Below are positions 60,001 through 64,000 of a stretch of 64,000 nt of DNA, piece by piece (positions within the stretch are counted from its first letter, which is position 1; each line of letters starts with the position of its first letter). The position numbers and the translations under genes were made by a program. The DNA comes from DASZIT01 sp963770635 (GTDB taxonomy: Bacteria > Actinomycetota > Acidimicrobiia > Acidimicrobiales > RAAP-2). The stretch spans positions 248,001 through 312,000 of the forward strand of contig CAVYQI010000007.1 in NCBI GenBank assembly GCA_963770635.1, in the 5' to 3' direction. Below the pieces are notes generated by a model. It saw nothing but the letters and a program-made list of their open reading frames with translations, was not told where the DNA came from and ran no database searches.

Positions 60001-60307
60001 CCGGACCGACAAGCTGGATGCCGTCCCGGCCGGCAGCCGGATCACCGTAGGCGGGGTGGTGACCCACCGGCAGCAACCCGAGAGCGCCCACGGTGCCGTC
60101 TTCCTGAACCTCGAAGACGAGACCGGGATGATCAACGTGGTGTGCTCCCGGGGGGCGTGGGTCCGCTGGAAGTCCGTCGCCCGGTCGTCCCGTGGACTCC
60201 TGGTGCGGGGCCGGCTCGAACGATCCGAGGGGGCGACCAACCTCATCGCCGAGCGGATCGGCGCCATCGAGCTGGGCCCGGTCCCCGCGTCACGGGACTT
60301 CCGGTAG
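57083..60307 (+). CDS. dnaE2: DnaE2, error-prone DNA polymerase III alpha subunit
   Basis: A 1074-residue C-family polymerase. The PHP domain opens with AELHAHSNFSFLDGASHPEEL, the catalytic aspartates are in PPDIDVDIESGRR near residue 400, and PGRSVLQWDKDDCAAAGLVKFDLLGLGML and YLVYSSAWCKVHYPAAFTAGLLNAQPMGF are conserved DnaE2 blocks. The C-terminus keeps the OB fold (RITVGGVVTHRQQPESAHGAVFLNLEDETGMINVV) typical of DnaE2. I use the TTG at 57083 because the conserved protein begins there; the ORF upstream overlaps imuB and is not conserved. A Gly/Ser-rich linker (residues 870-910) is specific to this protein. Confidence 0.92.
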   Translation: MTYAELHAHSNFSFLDGASHPEELAAEAVRLGLSAVALTDHDGLYGAVRFAEAARAFGLPTVFGAELTVTGAGTPAPSRTGVPDPDGAHLVVLARDPEGYARLSRGIAEAHLAGGEKGKPIITLDDLADRHHGHWQILTGCRKGALATAVTTGGPATAGRVLDQLIDRFGRDRIAVELWDHGDPIDTTRNDTLALLAIERGVTPVATNNVHYAVPSRFPLATALAAVRARESLEHLEGWLPPSPSACLRGDAEQRRRFARWPGAVERAAEIAAECAFDLRLVAPRLPDFPVPPGHTEQTWLVELVRRGATDRYGPRDAERVAGAWKQLDHELDVIGALGFPGYFLTVWDIVTFCRQNDIFYQGRGSAATSAVCYALGITNVDAVSLGLLFERFLSPARDGPPDIDVDIESGRREEAIQYVYERYGRLHAAQVANVITYRSKSAIRDIGKALGHSMEEVDGWSKSVQRGEPVGDRDDLPRLVRELATEVVDFPRHLGIHSGGMVICDRPVVEICPVEWGRMPGRSVLQWDKDDCAAAGLVKFDLLGLGMLTALHHMVDLVREYHGVEIDLAHLGQEDEVYDLLCRADTVGVFQVESRAQMGTLPRVQPRCFYDLAIEVALIRPGPIQGNAVHPYIRRRNGTEDVTYLHPLLEPSLKRTLGVPLFQEQLMQIAIDVAGFSPAESDELRQAMSAKRSGERMERLRGRLFAGMAARDVGVEVAEQVFAALAAFANFGFPESHSVAFAYLVYSSAWCKVHYPAAFTAGLLNAQPMGFWSPQSLIADAKRHGVEIRRPDVNASRAGAWLEDGGGGGRETPAIRLGLSSVRGIGDETAERIADGQPWSGMEDLVRRAGVSRAQLETLATAGALDGLSTHRPGHSSADSPAGGDGTGTNGSSGNGRAGWGRNRRSRVWTAGAAAQATADRLPGVVTGSEPPPLPTPTPLEGVADDLWSLGMAPDTTAMELMRSRLDDLGVTRTDKLDAVPAGSRITVGGVVTHRQQPESAHGAVFLNLEDETGMINVVCSRGAWVRWKSVARSSRGLLVRGRLERSEGATNLIAERIGAIELGPVPASRDFR

Positions 60308-60360
60308 CCGCCAACGCCTGGCAAGTCCGACGGCTACGGGGTATCGGACCCCGACTCGCA

Positions 60361-61317
60361 TCACGAGCCAGCAGCTGCGACGATCAACCCGTTGAGGTGA
60401 GCGGCAGAAATGCCACCGTCATTCGGCGCGTCGCCGTAGGCGTACACCGTTCCATTGAACGTAACCACCCAGTACCCCCCTCCATCTGAGGTGGCAAAGA
60501 TCGCTGAAGTGGGATTCGAGAACTCAATTTGGCCAAATGGGCTCCCCAGATAGGCCGCATCGCCGTAGGTATAGATCTCACCGTTGGAGAAGAGAATCCA
60601 GTAGCCGTTTCCGCTCGGGGTGCGCACGGCCGACAGAACCTCCGTTGCGTACGGCAAGTAGGACGCAGGTTCTCCGTAGTTGGTGGCGTCACCGAAGGCG
60701 TAGACGTCGCCGGAATAGGTGACGACCCAGTACCCCTTGCCACTGCCGTCTGTCATCACCGCGACGACGCCACTCGAGCAGCCTCCGATACCTGGGCACG
60801 ATCCCTCGAATTTGGCGTCCCCGAAAGCGAAGACACCGCCATCGGCGGCGACCAAGAAATAGCCGCGGCCGTCATATGAGGGAACCATGCCCACAATGGG
60901 GCCGTTCAGCCTGGGCAGGATGGGTGAGTCGTCAGGTGCAATGCCCAGACCGGGAACCGAGCCGTAGAAGTTCGCATCTCCGAAGGAGAAAACGCCGCCA
61001 TCTGATGCCACGAGCCAGTATCCGCCACGATCAGCCGCGGGCGTGATGCCAACGACCGGCGATTGAAGGTGAAAGTTGGCCGCTGAACCGTAGAACTGAG
61101 CTGATCCGAAGGAGAATATTCCGCCATCGGACCCCACCAACCAATAACCGTGCTCTCCCGAGGTAGGCGCCGGTCCTCCTATGTGGGGGCTTGTGAAGGT
61201 CGCGACAACGGGCCCAGCGGAAGCATTCGGAACAACGACAAAGATACCGAACAGTGCCGCCACCGGAAGCAACAAGACGATTCCGCGATTCAGGCACTGT
61301 CCCGCCGCCTGAATCAT
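60361..61317 (-). CDS. Secreted GYWLV-repeat protein
   Basis: A 318-residue protein with an N-terminal signal peptide (GIVLLLPVAALFGIFVVVPNASA, cleavage near residue 34) and six repeats of about 45 residues, each of the form GYWLVxSDGGIFSFGDAxFYGS. The repeats suggest a beta-propeller-like fold. I associate such GYW repeats with Acidimicrobiia extracellular and cell-wall proteins, from memory. Function unknown; a ligand or cell-wall role is possible. The ATG at 61317 is preceded by GAGGAGAG. It is convergent with dnaE2. Confidence 0.8.
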   Translation of the reverse strand: MIQAAGQCLNRGIVLLLPVAALFGIFVVVPNASAGPVVATFTSPHIGGPAPTSGEHGYWLVGSDGGIFSFGSAQFYGSAANFHLQSPVVGITPAADRGGYWLVASDGGVFSFGDANFYGSVPGLGIAPDDSPILPRLNGPIVGMVPSYDGRGYFLVAADGGVFAFGDAKFEGSCPGIGGCSSGVVAVMTDGSGKGYWVVTYSGDVYAFGDATNYGEPASYLPYATEVLSAVRTPSGNGYWILFSNGEIYTYGDAAYLGSPFGQIEFSNPTSAIFATSDGGGYWVVTFNGTVYAYGDAPNDGGISAAHLNGLIVAAAGS

Positions 61318-61387
61318 CCGCACTCTCCTCTTGCCAGTCCCTAATCGCAACGTAGCAGCCACTTGAAGGTACGGCTATGGCACGCTG

Positions 61388-61723
61388 GTGCCGATGCCAC
61401 CGGAGTTGAATCGGGACGACGCCATTATGCGGGTCGTCGATGGAGACACCCTCGAAATCATGTTCGCCGGCATCTCCGACGCAAAACGAATTCCGCTGGC
61501 TTGGCTCGTCGTTCAGGTCCACCCAATGCGCAAGAAGGGCTTCCAGGTTCAGATCGGCTCCAGCAATGCCGAACAACCTCTCTATTCCTTCGTCAAGAAG
61601 CCCACGATTCCCGGCAAGAGTTACATCGTGCCCATCAGGGCTGAAGAGGAATCGGAATTCCGGTCATTCTTCACTGAAGTGGCCGAGCTGTGCGGACGCT
61701 CGGTCACGGCTGAGGAAGCCTGA
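61388..61723 (+). CDS. Small protein of unknown function
   Basis: An unrecognised 111-residue protein. It is mixed alpha/beta, with basic (HPMRKKGFQVQIG) and acidic (RAEEESEFRSFFTEVAEL) stretches, and no signal peptide or zinc motif. The start may be GTG at 61388 or ATG at 61394. It is divergent from the repeat protein (70 bases), so their promoters are shared. The coding pattern (high G+C in third positions) is weaker than in its neighbours, which may mean recent acquisition. Confidence 0.5.
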   Translation: MPMPPELNRDDAIMRVVDGDTLEIMFAGISDAKRIPLAWLVVQVHPMRKKGFQVQIGSSNAEQPLYSFVKKPTIPGKSYIVPIRAEEESEFRSFFTEVAELCGRSVTAEEA

Positions 61724-61941
61724 CCAAACCATTCGCCCGCCCTCCCGGCAACTGGGTGATTCCGTGCCTCGTTCGACGCGCTCGGACCTTCCTTGGTTCC
61801 GAGGGACAACCGCTTCGGCCATGCCGGGAACTAGGGATTCTGTTTAACTTGCCGGTGCCTTAGAACACGTGGAATGCGTCACTTTCACCGATTGAACTCC
61901 GATCTCGATTTGGAAGGACATTCAGTGATCACGTCACCGCC

Positions 61942-63189
61942 ATGGCACCGTCGAGCATGAGCTCGTTCAAGAATCCGGCCTGGCTTCCGTTCTCGGTGAG
62001 CGAGGCGGCCTCCGCCGGCGATGCCAACGGCCAGGATCTCGAGTCCGGTCAGGCGTGGAACCACCTGCTGGACACGCTGAAGAGGACCGGCGAGGTCGTG
62101 CTGTCCGACTCCGTCCCCCACGACCCGGTGGACATGGCCTCCGGCTTCCGTCACCTCCTCGTCCTCTTGGGTGTCGGGATCGACGAGCTTCTGCGACGGG
62201 GGCTGGACCAGGTGCCGGCGGTCAAGCCCTCGGGCATGGACGCCGCCTACAAGTGGGGCATGGAGTGCCCCGACTGCATCTACGTGGGCTCGGCGCTCAA
62301 AGGCGGCTCGACCTACCGACTGTGGGGCAACCGGGGCTCGGCACGGTACGTGGGGCTGCAGGTCATGGCCGGGATGGGATCCACGTCCAACGCCCTGATC
62401 GACGAGTTCGAGCTGGGCCCGGACGGGGAGTTCGAGATCATCCTCTCGGCCGAGCCCCACGAGGGCAACTGGCTCCCGCTCGATGAGGACGCCACCATGC
62501 TGGTGGTCCGTCACTTCTTCTACGACTGGGAGCACGAGGTTCCCGTGACCATGTCCATCGAGCCGCTTTCGGGTCCCGCCGACCATCGAGGAGCGCACGC
62601 CGGAGGAGCCGAAGGCGGCCATGGCCCGTCAGGTGATCGCCCTGGGCGACTTCGTGGAGGAGAACCTCAACTTCTTCCTGGGTTTCTCCAATCCCGAGGC
62701 ACCCAACACGTTCCTCCCTCCGTTGGACGGAACGGCCATGGGGGCGGCGGCCGAGAATCGTCCGGTCATCGGCTCGTGGAAGCTGGCACCCGACGAGGCG
62801 CTGATCATCGAGGTCGACGCCGCCGGAGGGCCTGTACTGGAGCTACTCGCTGGGGAACATCTGGTGGGAGACGATCGACTACGGCAATCGCCAGTCGAGC
62901 CTCAACGGCTACCAGGCCGTGGTGGACGATGACGGGAAGGTGCGGGTGGTGGTGGCCCATCAGGACCCGGGCGTCGCCAATTGGCTCGACACCGCCGGGC
63001 ACAGCGAGGGGCCGATCATCCTGCGATGCGTCCGTACGGAGACCGCCCCGGTGCCGACCACCAGGCGTGGTGCCGTTCGACCGACTGGCCGAGGAGTTGC
63101 CGTCGGACACCCGACGGGTGTCACCGGGCGAACGGGCCGCCGCCATCGACATCCGCCGGAAGGCCGTGAGCAGGCGGTTCGCCCGATGA
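61942..63189 (+). pseudogene. DUF1214-like protein, interrupted by three frameshifts
   Basis: A protein of about 410 residues of the DUF1214 type. Frame one covers residues 1-210 (GSTYRLWGNRGSARYVGLQV). Near 62573 the reading moves to frame two (EENLNFFLGFSNPEAPNTFLPP), near 62818 to frame three (GLYWSYSLGNIWWETIDYG; VVAHQDPGVANWLDTAGH) and near 63066 back to frame one (VPFDRLAEELPSDTRRVSP). Each shift is a single base and the recovered segments match the family. Its stop overlaps the sulfotransferase start (ATGA). Function unknown; DUF1214 genes are often next to sulfotransferases in mycobacteria. Confidence 0.75.
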
Positions 63190-64000
63190 GCCTCGACGTC
63201 GACCGGATCGAGGAGGACGCCCGGGCGCAGACCGGCCTCGACGACACCGGCGGCGACTACTACCGCGAGGGACTCGAACGCCTGGTGGCGTCGATGAACG
63301 AGGAGGGCGGACTCACCGAGATGGGCGAGGCCATGCAGCAGATGCGGCTGACGCATGCTGCTGGCCGCCCGGCTGGGGGTCGAGGAGACCTACCGACTCC
63401 ATCCCGAGATCGACGACCGAGGTGGTCGACGGACCGGTGTTCGTCATCGGACTGCCCCGCACCGGCACCACCGCCCTCAGCCAGCTGGTGGCAGCCGACC
63501 CGCAGTTCCGGTCGCTCCGGACGTGGGAGTCGGGCTCGCCGGTCCCTCCACCGGAGAAGGCCACCGAGCACACCGACCCCCGGATCGCCGCCACCGAGCA
63601 GGGAATCGCCATGATGAACGAGGCCTTCCCGCTCATGCAGACCATGCACCACACCGAGGCCACCACGGCCACCGAGTGCCAGGACCTCATGGGCATGAGC
63701 TTCCGGACAGTCCACTTCGACGGCTTCGCCCGGGTGCCGTCGTACCTGGAGTGGGTCATCGACACCGATATGGAGGAGACCTACCGCTACCACCGACGGG
63801 TGCTCCGCCTGCTCCAGTGGCACTGCCCGCCCACCTTGTGGCACCTGAAGACGCCGGTGCACATGTTCGCCCTCGACGACCTGGTGGAGGCCTACCCGAA
63901 CGCCCGCTTCCTCTGGAGTCACCGGGACCCCACCAAGGTCCTGGGCTCGGTCTGCAGCCTCATCCACTACACCCGGAGCTGGAGCAGCGACCGGGACGAC
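63186..64000 (+). pseudogene. PAPS-dependent-type sulfotransferase, frameshifted and cut by the window end
   Basis: The N-terminal part of a sulfotransferase family protein. The frame starting at 63186 gives about 50 residues (LDDTGGDYYREGLERLVASMNEEGG), then one-base shifts near 63352 and 63418 are needed to reach the PAPS loop GLPRTGTTALSQ and onward (YLEWVIDTDMEETYRYHRRVLRLLQW; WSHRDPTKVLGSV, the 3'-phosphate-binding site). The C-terminus lies outside the window. The same kind of single-base errors as in the gene before suggest sequence quality rather than decay. It is coupled to the DUF1214-like gene by the ATGA overlap. Confidence 0.75.

Noticed and set aside
60337..60353. CGGGG-N7-CCCCG hairpin after dnaE2
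   Set aside because: A five-base stem without a following T run is too weak to call a terminator.
1..64000. CRISPR arrays, tRNA or rRNA genes, insertion sequences, phage genes
   Set aside because: I looked for spaced direct repeats, transposase or integrase motifs and tRNA-like segments and saw none. The near-identical segments at 49.8 and 50.7 kb are paralogous coding sequence, not a mobile element.

Overview
The window is high-G+C actinobacterial DNA, most likely from an uncultured member of the Acidimicrobiia. That placement is an inference. It rests on dense ATGA/GTGA-coupled genes, F420-type LLM oxidoreductases, an NDMA-type alcohol dehydrogenase (a family tied to mycofactocin), the mycobacterial-style imuA'-imuB-dnaE2 mutasome with an SOS box, and a secreted protein built of GYW(L/V)V..DGG..(S/A)FGDA repeats of a kind I associate with Acidimicrobiia. 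I see no tRNA, rRNA, CRISPR array, insertion sequence or prophage.

From 1 to about 54,730 the window is almost entirely catabolic. It holds acyl-CoA ligases (three), crotonases (seven), acyl-CoA dehydrogenases (two), MaoC hydratases (two), short-chain dehydrogenases (five), CaiB/BaiF CoA transferases (two loci), two thiolase-like/OB-fold (Ltp/DUF35) pairs, six paralogous COG2159 amidohydrolases, a Rieske oxygenase plus P450 pair, LLM oxidoreductases (three) and local TetR/GntR regulators.

Region by region: 1-1,150 is a crotonase/LLM pair on the minus strand. 1,269-3,995 is an unknown protein, TetR, SDR and SnoaL-like operon. 4,409-8,874 is a minus-strand set (SDR, cytosolic-looking binding protein, isochorismatase-like protein, dienoyl-CoA-reductase-like SDR, crotonase), facing a GntR at 9,040. 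9,751-16,075 has two divergent acyl-CoA ligases, the second leading an operon with an alpha/beta hydrolase, Rieske oxygenase and P450. 16,119-21,285 is minus-strand (amidohydrolase, crotonase, TetR, APH-like kinase, LLM). 21,461-25,103 has a TetR, an NDMA-type ADH and a D-aminoacylase-like hydrolase. 25,121-28,374 is a minus-strand SnoaL/CaiB/crotonase/TetR group. 28,505-33,734 carries three amidohydrolases around an SDR/VOC pair. 33,788-47,188 is a long minus-strand block (hydrolase, Ltp, OB-fold, double CaiB, amidohydrolase, ACAD, crotonase, MaoC, LLM, ACAD, amidohydrolase). 47,421-54,727 is a plus-strand operon (Ltp, OB-fold, two unusual crotonases, FadD3-like ligase, MaoC, ChsB1-like SDR, NIPSNAP-like protein) closed by a strong terminator.

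Read together, these genes could oxidise, CoA-activate, beta-oxidise and retro-aldol-cleave a bulky alicyclic or isoprenoid acid, possibly steroid- or terpenoid-like. The substrate is not shown by the sequence. Two shared operator-like palindromes (CATA-N3-TATG near the GntR; CCATAG-N6-CTATGG near a TetR) suggest that distant parts of the island are co-regulated.

From 55,187 the content changes: an SOS-controlled mutasome, the repeat protein, a small unknown gene, then a DUF1214-like gene and a sulfotransferase cut by the window end. Several genes (TetR at 27.7 kb, double CaiB at 36-38 kb, ACAD at 40.9 kb, the DUF1214-like gene and the sulfotransferase) carry single-base frame changes that look more like consensus errors or very recent damage than old pseudogenes.
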